A DNA stretch of 64,000 nucleotides from NCBI GenBank assembly GCA_002898375.1, contig BEIN01000003.1, positions 62,001-126,000 on the forward strand. Direction: 5' to 3'. Shown piece by piece: positions 43,922 to 52,469 of the stretch (position 1 is the first letter of the stretch; each line of letters begins with the position of its first letter). The translations under genes were made by a program, and so were the position numbers. The notes beneath the pieces are model-generated. The model ran no database searches, was not told the origin of the DNA, and saw nothing but the letters and a program-made list of their open reading frames with translations. The DNA is from a bacterium HR37 (GTDB taxonomy: Bacteria > Desulfobacterota_D > UBA1144 > Nemesobacterales > CSP1-2).

Positions 43922-44755
43922 CGTTTCCTTCTCCCACTCTACTACCTTTAAGTACTCTTCTATATCCAAGAGCTCATTCAGCTCATCTGGATTTGAAGGT
44001 TTAATTACCATCATCCATCCCTTTCCGTATGGGTCAAAAACCAGAGGAAGAGGGTCTTTAACTATGCTTTCATTTACTTCAACGACATTCCCGCTCAACG
44101 GGGCAAAGAGGTCAACCGTGGTTTTTTGGGACTCTATTATACCTATTGTGTCTCCAGCTTTTATTTCATCACCCGCTTTTGGAAGCTCTACGTTGGTTAT
44201 AAGGGTTAGGAAATCAGCTACTCTCTGGGTGATTCCTATACGAACCTTTCCATCCTCAAGCTTTATCCACCAGTGTTCCCTTGTGTACTTTAGCTCCCTT
44301 GGGAAGTTCTCGGACTTGGTTTTAACCCTAACGTGCTGTTCTTGGGTTCTTTGTTTTCCCTTAAGGCGGTTTGTTACATCTCGAATGATGGCTGCTACTC
44401 CAAGTAGTTCCCCCTTTTGGCCCTGAATCAGGGTTACTGTAAACTCAATTGGAAAGCTTGAGCCGTCTTTACGAATAGCAGGGACTGAGAGAACCTCTTT
44501 TCCGTAGCGTGTGGTTCCTGTTTCCATTGTTCTTCTGTATCCTTCCCAGTGCCTTTCCCTTAGGTGTTCCGGTATGATGATATCAAGGCTTTTCCCCACT
44601 GCTTCTTCTTTTGTGTAACCAAAGAGGGCCTCTGCTCCTGAGTTCCACAGTTGAATTATCCCTTCTTTATCTGCAAAAACAATTGCATCTAGAGATTTTT
44701 CCACTATCTGCAAGCACAACCACTCCATTGAGAGGTTATCTCTTTTTGTATCCAT
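43898..44755 (-). CDS. PAS sensor domain fused to a lipoyl (GcvH-like) domain
   Basis: 285 aa. Residues 15-130 form a PAS domain with S-box motifs (DAIVFADKEGIIQLWNSGAEALFGYTKEE, KDGSSFPIEFTVTLI, GVAAIIRDVT). Residues 155-275 are a glycine-cleavage H-type domain: YTREHWWIKLEDGKVRIGIT, VELPKAGDEIKAGDTIGI, ESQKTTVDL with the lipoylation lysine at 211, and DPYGKGWMMVIKPSNPDELNELL. Both halves look intact. There is no kinase or output domain. ATG 44755 has GGGGAGG upstream and follows the DsbA-like gene by 4 bp. Its 3' end overlaps the convergent thioredoxin-fold gene by 24 bp. The function of such a fusion is unknown to me. Confidence 0.88.
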   Translation of the reverse strand: MDTKRDNLSMEWLCLQIVEKSLDAIVFADKEGIIQLWNSGAEALFGYTKEEAVGKSLDIIIPEHLRERHWEGYRRTMETGTTRYGKEVLSVPAIRKDGSSFPIEFTVTLIQGQKGELLGVAAIIRDVTNRLKGKQRTQEQHVRVKTKSENFPRELKYTREHWWIKLEDGKVRIGITQRVADFLTLITNVELPKAGDEIKAGDTIGIIESQKTTVDLFAPLSGNVVEVNESIVKDPLPLVFDPYGKGWMMVIKPSNPDELNELLDIEEYLKVVEWEKETLKGVGRL

Positions 44756-44759
44756 CTGG

Positions 44760-45356
44760 CTACCTCCCCTTGATTTGTGTGATTAGCTCTTTTAACGTGC
44801 TGTACTCTTGAAGACCTACAAGCTTGGTTTTTCCCATGATAAAGGTAGGGGTGCCTATTATCCCATAGAGTATCTTTTCCCTTAAGACCTCCTCTAATCG
44901 GGTGTGGTAGAGGTGGTTATCAAGAGCGTTTGATAGCTCTTCTGTATCGAGTTTTAGTTTACCAGCTATACTAAGAAGTATATCCTTTTTCCCTATATCC
45001 TTTCCCTCAAGAAAATAGGCTTCAAACACCATTTTGTGAAAAGATTCAAATACCCCCTTATCTTTGGCAAATTCAGATGCTTCGAGTGCAAGGTGGGAAT
45101 TTGGTATAAAAGGGGTAGATTTAAGCTCTACGTTTTCTATCTCTGCAATTTTCTTTATGCTTTGTTCAACAATATCCATGTAGGCCTTTCCAAGGAAGTG
45201 CTTTGGTGCTCCGTTTGGGGGTATGTAGGGATGAAGTTCGTAGTTTTTCCACTCTACTTCAATCTTGTCTTCTTCTCTTAACCTTTCAACTCTCCTTAGT
45301 GCAAAGAAGCAGAAAGGACATATGTAATCTGAGAAAACAATTAGTTTTGCTTTCAT
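44760..45356 (-). CDS. DsbA-family (FrnE-like) thiol oxidoreductase
   Basis: 198 aa, cytoplasmic (no signal peptide). The start LIVFSDYICPFCFFALRRVERL carries a CPFC active site. The DsbA helical insert follows (EASEFAKDKGVFESFHKMVFEAYFLEGKDIG) and the cis-Pro loop is GIIGTPTFIMG. Closest in form to FrnE/2-hydroxychromene-isomerase-type DsbA proteins. GGAG ribosome site upstream. Co-directional with and directly before the PAS-GcvH gene. Confidence 0.88.
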   Translation of the reverse strand: MKAKLIVFSDYICPFCFFALRRVERLREEDKIEVEWKNYELHPYIPPNGAPKHFLGKAYMDIVEQSIKKIAEIENVELKSTPFIPNSHLALEASEFAKDKGVFESFHKMVFEAYFLEGKDIGKKDILLSIAGKLKLDTEELSNALDNHLYHTRLEEVLREKILYGIIGTPTFIMGKTKLVGLQEYSTLKELITQIKGR

Positions 45357-45372
45357 ATCGCTTCTCCATGCT

Positions 45373-45687
45373 TTAATGTTCCATAGGTTCTTTTTTAATT
45401 AAGCCAGGTGGCAAAATATCCTTCCTTATGCGTATCATTAAGGGGTCTAGCTGAAAACCATACCGGGTGTAGCTGTATTTCTCAGGGACTTCAACTTCTA
45501 CAGGAATACTCTCTATACCCTCACTTACTGCATCAATTAAAAGCCTTTTTCTGGTTTCTTCAGAAACCGACTCGGTTATTACAACGAGATGAAATGCATC
45601 CACTATGGCTATGTCTTTTGGTTCTATATACTTCTTTGCCACATAGTAAGAATTAGTTCCCACAAGCAAGTAACCTTTCTTTAGCAA
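45373..45687 (-). CDS. small protein of unknown function
   Basis: 104 aa read from a TTG at 45687 (AGGTGA nearby); a second TTG at 45669 after AAAGAAAGG could be the real start. No TM segment or signature; predicted alpha/beta (KDIAIVDAFHLVVITESVSEETRKRLLIDAV). The gap to the DsbA-like gene is 16 bp, so it is part of the minus-strand cluster 43.9-47.7 kb. Confidence 0.6.
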   Translation of the reverse strand: MLKKGYLLVGTNSYYVAKKYIEPKDIAIVDAFHLVVITESVSEETRKRLLIDAVSEGIESIPVEVEVPEKYSYTRYGFQLDPLMIRIRKDILPPGLIKKEPMEH

Positions 45688-45710
45688 GGCTCACCTGCCA
45701 GGTTTATGTA

Positions 45711-46340
45711 TTATATGCTGTCTGGCAGCTTTCTGCGAAACTCTACCTCTTCAACCGGAACACCGTATTTTTCAGCAATCTCTTTGTTGCTTAGATTCCT
45801 CTCCTTTGAAAACTCCTTCCCACCCATTGTAAGGTAGGCAGCAAACGTGCGTAGTTCGTCATAGTTCCATTCTGGTTTTTCTCCTGCCCCTATTGCCATA
45901 GCAAGTACCCAGTTTCTCTCGCTCTCACTGAGATTGGGGTCCAGGGTAATGTTCTTGTTTGGTTCCCATTCTACAACAGCAGCCACCCGACCTTTGTATT
46001 CTATTACCCGATGGGCCTTACGAGTTACCTCAGAATCCCAAGGAGGGAGTTGGTATCCATTATCTTTAAGCCATCTGCGGCTGCTTTCGTGAAACGGTTC
46101 TAGGTCTGTAGAGCTTAGAACCATGTAGTGGATTGTTCTGCGTATCAGGTCATCTGCTCCAATTGAGATCTCTGCAAGTGTCCTTGTACCGAAGTAGTTT
46201 TTATATGTTTCTAAAAACTCTCTTAAGGATTTGGTGTCAAACAGCTCTGGGTCATTTTTTAACATCTCCTTGATTCTTTCCCTAAGAGGATCATAGCGTG
46301 CATCATCAAGGGGTAGATTTTTTTTCTTTTCCTTCCCCAT
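45711..46340 (-). CDS. protein with an ImmA/IrrE-like C-terminal domain lacking the HExxH motif
   Basis: 209 aa, soluble, ATG 46340 with AGGAGG upstream. Residues about 110-205 follow the layout of ImmA/IrrE metallopeptidases: strand RVAAVVEWEP, ITLDPNLSESERNWVLAMAIGAG, FAAYLTMGGKEF and a final LSNKEIAEKYGVPVEEVEFR helix-turn-helix-like element. At the place of the zinc-binding HExxH it has AMAIG (148-152), so it would be inactive as a protease. The match is by eye and weak. The N-terminal half (1-105) is unrecognised. Confidence 0.6.
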   Translation of the reverse strand: MGKEKKKNLPLDDARYDPLRERIKEMLKNDPELFDTKSLREFLETYKNYFGTRTLAEISIGADDLIRRTIHYMVLSSTDLEPFHESSRRWLKDNGYQLPPWDSEVTRKAHRVIEYKGRVAAVVEWEPNKNITLDPNLSESERNWVLAMAIGAGEKPEWNYDELRTFAAYLTMGGKEFSKERNLSNKEIAEKYGVPVEEVEFRRKLPDSI

Positions 46341-46370
46341 TGATTCCTCCTGTAAAAAGGTTAAGGGAGT

Positions 46371-46622
46371 TTATATGTCCGAGACCTCATAGAATATAAA
46401 AAGCTCAGCTCCCTCTATTTTCTTTTCTATTACCTTTTTCCTTTTACCATCAATTTCTTCCTCACTGCCTATCTTTATGTATACATACTGAACAGGATGT
46501 CTTATCTCCACCTGGATACTATCGGCTTTGCATATCCATTCAATTTCCTTGTTTTCCACTCCAGACATTGAGATCCTTTTACTACAGACCATTACACTAT
46601 GGCATTTTGGACAAATAGGCAT
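46371..46622 (-). CDS. small CxxC protein of unknown function
   Basis: 83 aa. ATG 46622 follows AAGGAGAAG. It starts MPICPKCHSVMVC, giving CxxC plus further cysteines at 13 and 30 (EWICKAD), so a zinc ribbon is possible. The C-terminal part is beta-rich (IQVEIRHPVQYVYIKIG). It lies between the Clp-like ATPase and the ImmA-like gene on the same strand. Confidence 0.65.
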   Translation of the reverse strand: MPICPKCHSVMVCSKRISMSGVENKEIEWICKADSIQVEIRHPVQYVYIKIGSEEEIDGKRKKVIEKKIEGAELFIFYEVSDI

Positions 46623-46667
46623 GTGCGTCTTCTCCTTACACGGTAAAGGTTTTTTATCGGTATAATC

Positions 46668-47687
46668 TTATCTCTTAAGCTCTAGGACAGTGGGTTCTGA
46701 ATCCAGTGAGTCCGTTTTTGGAGAAACCACCTCAAACTTTAGTTGCTCTCCCGCATTGTCAACAACTACTTTACTGTTACGGGGAATAATTTCTTCTATT
46801 ATTAGCCTTGCCAGGGGTTGATGAAGATACTGACGTATTGCTCTTTTTAAGGGCCTTGCTCCGTACTTTAGGTCAAATCCCTTTTCTATAAGGAATTCCT
46901 TTGCCCCTTGTGTTAGCTCAGCATGAAAGCTGTGGTACCGTTTTAGCTTTCTGTTAAGGTCTTCTAACTGAATGTTTAGGATCTTCATAAGGTCATTTCG
47001 GGTCAACCACTTAAAGACAACGATTCCATCTATCCTGTTTATAAACTCTGGTTTAAATGTTCTCTCAAGAGCCTCCATTGCAATCTGTTTGCGGGAAAAT
47101 TCCCAATCTATTGTGGAGCCTTCCGATGCGTTTCTCATGGCTTCTTGGTGTTCTGCAACTGCTTTAAGTGCTTCGGACCCTACATTGCTTGTCATAATTA
47201 TGATGGTGTTTGTAAACCTTATTTCCTCGGTACCACTTGCAAGACGAAGAAGGGCGTTGTCAAAGATATGGAGTAGGGTTTGATGAACCATGGGGTGTGC
47301 TTTTTCAATTTCATCAAGAAGAAGAATCCCTGGTTTGCCAAATCTTCCCTCTATTTTGTTCTTATCAAGAATTGTGTTGTTTTCCTTGCTACCTATATAT
47401 CCCGGGGGAGAACCAGAAAAGGAAGCAGCATAGTGCCTTTCAGAAAGCCCACTCATATCTATTCTACAGTAGGCACCAGGCTCTCCATGTATTGCCTCAG
47501 CAAGAGCCTTTACCGTTTCAGTTTTCCCAACCCCTGTTGGTCCGAGAAAGAGAAGAACGCATAGGGGTTTATCGGGTTCATTTAGTCCAGCCTCGGCAAT
47601 CATTAAAGCCTCTTCTATACGGTCTATGGCTTCATCTTGGCTGATTATACGCTTTCTGAGATGTGCAATTACTTTTTTATAATCCAT
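46668..47687 (-). CDS. stand-alone Clp-type AAA+ ATPase (second-domain-only)
   Basis: About 339 aa, matching only the second AAA+ module of ClpA/ClpB/ClpC. Present: VLLFLGPTGVGKTE (Walker A), SERHYAASFSGSPPGYIG (pore loop region), ILLLDEIEKAHP (Walker B), TSNVGS (sensor 1), FKPEFINRIDGIVVF (arginine finger) and GARPLKRAI (sensor 2). There is no N-domain, no first AAA module, no zinc-finger of ClpX and no evident ClpP-binding IGF loop. ATG at 47687 is assumed; an in-frame TTG at 47699 lies right at the predicted transcription start. First gene of the 43.9-47.7 kb cluster. Confidence 0.85.
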   Translation of the reverse strand: MDYKKVIAHLRKRIISQDEAIDRIEEALMIAEAGLNEPDKPLCVLLFLGPTGVGKTETVKALAEAIHGEPGAYCRIDMSGLSERHYAASFSGSPPGYIGSKENNTILDKNKIEGRFGKPGILLLDEIEKAHPMVHQTLLHIFDNALLRLASGTEEIRFTNTIIIMTSNVGSEALKAVAEHQEAMRNASEGSTIDWEFSRKQIAMEALERTFKPEFINRIDGIVVFKWLTRNDLMKILNIQLEDLNRKLKRYHSFHAELTQGAKEFLIEKGFDLKYGARPLKRAIRQYLHQPLARLIIEEIIPRNSKVVVDNAGEQLKFEVVSPKTDSLDSEPTVLELKR

Positions 47688-47704
47688 AACAGCTATCAAG
47701 TATA

Positions 47705-47733
47705 ATTATACCCACTGCCGCCTGTAGGGTAAA
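47705..47733 (-). promoter_or_regulatory. promoter of the Clp-like gene cluster
   Basis: On the minus strand TTTACC (47733-47728), 17-bp spacer, TATAAT (47710-47705). The predicted start near 47698 leaves a leader of about 0-11 nt. Confidence 0.55.
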
Positions 47734-47758
47734 ACTCTAACACCTCCTCTTTAAAAGC

Positions 47759-47797
47759 TTTCAGGGCAGAGGATAGATGGTATCCTCTGCCCTGAAA
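47759..47797 (-). terminator. strong intrinsic terminator after amiE
   Basis: Perfect 17-bp stem TTTCAGGGCAGAGGATA (47759-47775) / TATCCTCTGCCCTGAAA (47781-47797) with a 5-nt loop, 22 bp after the amiE stop. It closes the acs-amiE transcription unit. Confidence 0.85.
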
Positions 47798-47819
47798 ATC
47801 TTAACATTTAGAGCTTATA

Positions 47820-48797
47820 CTATGAAGCAGCTTCTTCTTGAGGAAGAGCTGTCTTTCTCGTAAGAGATTCAACCAGTTCTTTTGCCTTTTCAGGGTTTTT
47901 AACCCAGAGCTTGTAGAAATCGTATGGACATTCAGCAACACCATCTGGAGGTATAGCGGTGTATCCACGGTGAAGTGTGTTAAACAGGTGGTTTTCAGCG
48001 GTCCAGTTCTTTCTTGCGTCTCGAATTGCAGAGAGTGAGAGAAGTGCATACTGCACCTCATCAGGTCCGGTTCCACACTCGGCAAGTAGTGTTCCATCAA
48101 AGTTTACTATGCATGAGTGTCCAAAGTAGGAGTAAACCAGGTCGCGTCCAGCCATGTTTGCTACTGCAAAGTATGTAAGGTTTTCCCATGCACGAACCTG
48201 AGCTATCATCCTCTGCTGTTCTTTTGAGGGATACATGTAACCCTGAATCCTTATAACAAGCTCAGCACCCTTCATAACCGTATCTCGTACGATCTCGGGA
48301 TGGTTTCCATCATAGCAGATTATAGCTCCTATCTTTAATCCCTTTGGTCCTTCAGCAACCATCGTTTCGTTTCCGGGATACCAAGGTTCCATGGGGACCC
48401 AAGGAAGAATCTTATGGTACTTAAGAGCGATATCCCCTTTATCGTTTATCAGTATGAAGGTGTTAAATGGGTTTCCCTTTGGATTCTCTTCACCTGTTAT
48501 GGAGAATACTCCCCATACCTTGTTTCTTTTGCAGGCATCAGAGAAGATCTCGGTTTCAGGTCCTGGAACTGTGGTTGTAAGGTCACGCCATTTTACCGGA
48601 TGGAAACCCTGTGTGCTGTACTCTGGAAATATAATAAGGTCACAACCAGGATACCCTCTTTTTATACCATCCATGAAAGAAGCGATACGTTTGCAGTTCT
48701 TTATAACATCGTCTTTTGATTCACACACTGGTACCTGATAGTTAACAACTGCTACACCTACCATGTCTTTTGATGAAGATATTGTTCCTACAGGCAT
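47820..48797 (-). CDS. amiE: aliphatic amidase
   Basis: 325 aa, nitrilase superfamily. It hydrolyses short-chain amides such as acetamide to the acid and ammonia. The catalytic triad is Glu59 (FPEYSTQG), Lys129 (KYHKILPW) and Cys161 ([10 protein letters not shown]), with the structural Glu137 present. The start [31 protein letters not shown] and [11 protein letters not shown] match AmiE more closely than formamidase AmiF. It lacks the last ~20 residues of the Pseudomonas enzyme. AAAGGAGG ribosome site. It lies 97 bp after acs on the same strand, a logical pair since its product acetate is the Acs substrate. Confidence 0.92.
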   Translation of the reverse strand: MPVGTISSSKDMVGVAVVNYQVPVCESKDDVIKNCKRIASFMDGIKRGYPGCDLIIFPEYSTQGFHPVKWRDLTTTVPGPETEIFSDACKRNKVWGVFSITGEENPKGNPFNTFILINDKGDIALKYHKILPWVPMEPWYPGNETMVAEGPKGLKIGAIICYDGNHPEIVRDTVMKGAELVIRIQGYMYPSKEQQRMIAQVRAWENLTYFAVANMAGRDLVYSYFGHSCIVNFDGTLLAECGTGPDEVQYALLSLSAIRDARKNWTAENHLFNTLHRGYTAIPPDGVAECPYDFYKLWVKNPEKAKELVESLTRKTALPQEEAAS

Positions 48798-48893
48798 CTT
48801 TTATTACCTCCTTTCTTTATTGTTTTTTGTTTTGAGATATTTATGTGTTTTTTGTTTTCCATCACCTCCTTTTTGGGATTGGTAACTTCGTTT

Positions 48894-50849
48894 CTAGGTT
48901 TCTTTTTCCTCGTATTTTTCCTTGAGTTCCCTTATAACTGCAGGATCAGAAAGTGTTGTGGTATCTCCAAGTGCTCTTCCCTCAGCTATGTCTCTTAGTA
49001 GCCTCCTCATTATTTTCCCACTTCTTGTTTTGGGAAGCTCTGCGGTAAATATGATTTCTTCAGGCCTTGCTATGGCCCCTATCTTTTTTACCACATGCCG
49101 TTTTAGATCATCTGCTAGGTTGGAGCTGCTCTCTACTCCCTCTTTAAGGGTTACAAAGGCTGTTATGGCCTGACCCTTTAGCTCGTCTTTTCTTCCAATA
49201 ACTGCAGCCTCTGCTACAAGTGGGTGATCAACTAGCGCACTTTCTACCTCCATTGTGCTTACCCTGTGTCCTGCTACGTTTATTACATCATCCACCCTGC
49301 CAAGTAACCAGAAGTACCCATCCTTATCTCTCTTTGCTCCATCTCCGGTAAAGTACATGCCTGGGAACCTGCTCCAGTACTGCTCAACGTATCTCTCGGG
49401 GTCCCCGTATATGGTCCTTAGCATTGCAGGCCATGGTCTTTTCAGCACCAGGTATCCAGCCCCCGTTTTTATGCTTTTGCCGTTGTCATCCACTATATCT
49501 GCTTCTATACCGGGGAACGGTTTGGTTGCAGACCCGGGCTTTAGCCTTGTAACACCCGGAAGAGGGGTGATCATTATCATTCCGGTTTCTGTTTGCCACC
49601 ATGTATCCACTATAGGGCACCTTTTGCCGCCAATGTTTTCGTAATACCACATCCAGGCCTCCGGGTTGATTGGTTCTCCTACAGTTCCAAGGAGTCTAAG
49701 ACTGCTCAGGTCGTGTTTTCTTGGATATTCCTCCCCCCACTTCATAAATGTTCTTATGGCTGTTGGTGCAGTGTAGAATATAGTTACTTTATGTTTTTCC
49801 ACTATTTCCCAGAATCTGTCCTTATCCGGGTAGTCTGGTGCTCCTTCATACATAAGGGAAGTGGCACCGTTTGAAAGAGGCCCATATACTATGTAGCTGT
49901 GCCCCGTTACCCATCCTATGTCGGCTGTACACCAGTATGTATCTTCTTCTTTAAGGTCAAATACCCACTTTGTTGTTATATGAACTCCAACGAGATATCC
50001 GCCCGTTGTATGGACGATTCCCTTTGGTTTTCCGGTTGTTCCACTTGTATATAGGATATAGAGCATATCTTCACTATCCATTTTTTCCGGTTCTGCATAT
50101 GATGGGGCGTCCTTCATAAGCTCATGCCACCAAAGATCCCTTCCCTCTTTCATTTCTATTTGCGCCTTTTCCCCAACCCTCCTTACCACTATTACCTTTT
50201 CTATTGATCTGGTTTCCTTAAGTGCTTCATCTGCGTTTTTCTTTAGGGGCACAATGTTTCCTCTTCTATACCCTCCGTCTGCTGTAATCAGTATCTTTGC
50301 CTGGGCATCGTTTATCCTGTCCCTTAAGCTTTCTGCACTAAACCCCCCAAATACCACGCTGTGGGGGGCTCCTATGCGTGCACATGCAAGCATTGCAATT
50401 GGGAGTTCAGGTATCATGGGAAGGTATATGGTTACCCTCTCTCCCTTCTTTACCCCCAAGCTCCTTAAAACGTTTGCAAACTTATTTACTTCCCTGTATA
50501 AATCCCAGTAGGTTAGGATCTGGGTTTCACCCAGTTCTCCTTCCCATATTATAGCTGCTTTGTTCTTTCTAAAGGTTTTTACGTGCCTATCTATGCAGTT
50601 GTATGAAACGTTTATCTTTCCTCCAACAAACCACTCGGCAAAGGGAGGTTTCCACTTAAGCACTTTTCTCCACTTCTTGTACCACTCAAGCTCTTTTGCT
50701 ATTTCCTCCCAGAATTTCTCTGGATTTTTTGCAGCCTTCTTGTAGACAGATTCATCTTTTATAATAGCTTGTTCTCTAAACTTCTTTGGTGGTGCAAATA
50801 CCCTCTCTTCTTCTAAAAGTGCTTCAATTGGCTTTGTCTGAAGCTCCAT
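48894..50849 (-). CDS. acs: acetyl-CoA synthetase (AMP-forming)
   Basis: 651 aa, full length. It makes acetyl-CoA from acetate, ATP and CoA. The motifs [14 protein letters not shown] (ATP loop), TWWQTETG, the [23 protein letters not shown] hinge and [11 protein letters not shown], whose second lysine is the site of inhibitory acetylation in known Acs enzymes, are present. ATG 50849 has AAGGAG at good spacing. Upstream are a sigma-54 promoter and two palindromes, and the neighbouring gene encodes an NtrC-type activator, so it is probably activated by that regulator. Confidence 0.97.
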   Translation of the reverse strand: MELQTKPIEALLEEERVFAPPKKFREQAIIKDESVYKKAAKNPEKFWEEIAKELEWYKKWRKVLKWKPPFAEWFVGGKINVSYNCIDRHVKTFRKNKAAIIWEGELGETQILTYWDLYREVNKFANVLRSLGVKKGERVTIYLPMIPELPIAMLACARIGAPHSVVFGGFSAESLRDRINDAQAKILITADGGYRRGNIVPLKKNADEALKETRSIEKVIVVRRVGEKAQIEMKEGRDLWWHELMKDAPSYAEPEKMDSEDMLYILYTSGTTGKPKGIVHTTGGYLVGVHITTKWVFDLKEEDTYWCTADIGWVTGHSYIVYGPLSNGATSLMYEGAPDYPDKDRFWEIVEKHKVTIFYTAPTAIRTFMKWGEEYPRKHDLSSLRLLGTVGEPINPEAWMWYYENIGGKRCPIVDTWWQTETGMIMITPLPGVTRLKPGSATKPFPGIEADIVDDNGKSIKTGAGYLVLKRPWPAMLRTIYGDPERYVEQYWSRFPGMYFTGDGAKRDKDGYFWLLGRVDDVINVAGHRVSTMEVESALVDHPLVAEAAVIGRKDELKGQAITAFVTLKEGVESSSNLADDLKRHVVKKIGAIARPEEIIFTAELPKTRSGKIMRRLLRDIAEGRALGDTTTLSDPAVIRELKEKYEEKET

Positions 50850-50898
50850 AACTGGCTCCTTTTTTGAGGTTTCCCCTAACCCATTCGTTAAGATAAAA

Positions 50899-50913
50899 GC
50901 AATTTTTATGCCA
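50899..50913 (-). promoter_or_regulatory. sigma-54 promoter of acs
   Basis: Minus strand TGGCATAAAAATTGC: GG and GC are separated by exactly 10 bp, as the -24/-12 elements require, and 14 of 15 positions agree with TGGCAC-N5-TTGC. The predicted start near 50888 gives a 38-nt leader. No comparable sigma-54 site was seen before other genes in the window. Confidence 0.75.
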
Positions 50914-51053
50914 TATGTACGGGATCAAAAAATCTTGTATTCTGGGTGGATTAGATGGTGTTTAAATTCATACTCTGGCTTTCTTACCAACCAGATATAG
51001 GGTTGGAAGAGGTTAAAGGGTAAAATGTTTTTTGATTTCAAGTGATTAGGTAT

Positions 51054-51089
51054 TGGTAAATTTACCATGATATTTTGGTAAATTTACCA
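51054..51089. promoter_or_regulatory. twin palindromes, probable upstream activator sites for acs
   Basis: The 14-bp palindrome TGGTAAATTTACCA occurs twice (51054-51067 and 51076-51089), centre to centre 22 bp, about two helical turns. They lie about 170-195 bp upstream of the predicted sigma-54 start of acs and just past the stop of the NtrC-type regulator gene. This is the classical arrangement for an enhancer-binding activator. Confidence 0.7.
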
Positions 51090-51095
51090 GCTATC

Positions 51096-52469
51096 TTACT
51101 CAACAAATGCATCTCTTTTGATTCCATACTTTTTCATTTTCTCCCACAGGTTCTTTACATCCATCTCTGCGTGTTTTGCAGCTTGAGCAAGTTTTCCTCC
51201 ATACATCTCCAAAAGCCCTGATATATATGCTTTTTCAAAGTCCTCTATTACCTTTGCCTTTGCTATTTTAAAACTGGTATTTAAGTCAACCTGGTTTATC
51301 TTTTCCTTTGTTAGATAAAGGTCTATATCGGTTATTGTGTCCGTTTTTTCTACTATAACAGCCCTTTCTATGATATTTTCAAGTTCCCTTACGTTTCCAG
51401 GCCATGAGTAGTTTAAGAGTGTATTTATAGCTTTTTCGGATATGTGTTTTACCGGTTTATTGAACTTTTCAGCGTACTTCCTTAAAAAGAACTTTGCAAG
51501 AAGAGGTATATCCTCTTTCCTTTCCCTAAGGGGAGGAAGTTCTATTGGTATTACATTTAACCTGTAAAAAAGGTCTTCTCTGAAGTTTCCCTTTTCCACT
51601 TCTATCTTTAGATTCTTGTTTGTTGTTGCAATTATCCTTACATCTATGTCCACACTTCTTTCACTACCCAGACTTATAACTTTTTTATCTTCTATTACCC
51701 TAAGGAGCTTTGGTTGTAGCCTAAGGGGTATCTCTCCTATCTCATCTAGAAGGATTGTTCCCCCGTTTGCCATTTGAAAGAGCCCTCTTTTGTTTTCATT
51801 TGCACCTGTAAAGGCTCCTTTTTTGAAGCCAAAAAGCTCGCTTTCAAAGAGCTCTTCGGGTATTGCTGCACAGTTAACCTTTACAAATGGCTTTTCCCTT
51901 CTTGGGCTGTTGAAGTGAATTACGTTTGCAAGTAGTTCTTTGCCGGTACCTGTTTCCCCGTATATAAGTACCGTGGTGTCAAGATCAACTACGTTTTTTA
52001 CAAGCTCAAAGATCTCCATCATCTTCTTACTCTGAGTTACAATGTTTTTAAATGTAAAGCGTTCACGGTATTTGTTTATCCGGCACTTGTTAGCAAAGCT
52101 TAGCTCCTGTAACTTCAGTGCTTTTTCTATAGCAATAAGTATTTGTTCGTTCGAAAAGGGTTTAACTATATAGTCTTCTGCCCCTAGCTTCATTACCTCA
52201 ACTGCAGACTCTATGGTTCCAAATGCCGTCATCATAATTACTGCTGTATCAGGGTTTTCTGTTTTTATATGTCTTACAAGCTCTACCCCATCCATATCGG
52301 GAAGCTTTTTATCCGTTATTACCAGGTCAAAGTCCTCTTCCTTTAAAAGGTTTAAGGCTTCTTGGGCTGTAGCTGTTGTTGCCACCCTATACCCAGCACG
52401 TTCTATGTTCTTAACAAGAGGTTTTAGAAATATTTCATCATCCTCAACTATTAAGATGTTTCTTTTCAT
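51096..52469 (-). CDS. NtrC-family sigma-54-dependent response regulator
   Basis: 457 aa. Receiver domain 1-115 with phospho-acceptor Asp in DLVITDKKLPDMDG. AAA+ domain about 145-380 with GETGTGKELLANVIHF (Walker A), ELFGFKKGAFTGA (sigma-54 contact loop GAFTGA), GGTILLDEIGEIP (Walker B) and RVIEDKKVISLGS. C-terminal Fis-type HTH about 410-455 (GGKLAQAAKHAEMDVKNLWEKMKKYGI). The receiver pairs with the kinase gene just upstream, which it overlaps by 26 bp. The likely target is acs. Confidence 0.95.
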   Translation of the reverse strand: MKRNILIVEDDEIFLKPLVKNIERAGYRVATTATAQEALNLLKEEDFDLVITDKKLPDMDGVELVRHIKTENPDTAVIMMTAFGTIESAVEVMKLGAEDYIVKPFSNEQILIAIEKALKLQELSFANKCRINKYRERFTFKNIVTQSKKMMEIFELVKNVVDLDTTVLIYGETGTGKELLANVIHFNSPRREKPFVKVNCAAIPEELFESELFGFKKGAFTGANENKRGLFQMANGGTILLDEIGEIPLRLQPKLLRVIEDKKVISLGSERSVDIDVRIIATTNKNLKIEVEKGNFREDLFYRLNVIPIELPPLRERKEDIPLLAKFFLRKYAEKFNKPVKHISEKAINTLLNYSWPGNVRELENIIERAVIVEKTDTITDIDLYLTKEKINQVDLNTSFKIAKAKVIEDFEKAYISGLLEMYGGKLAQAAKHAEMDVKNLWEKMKKYGIKRDAFVE

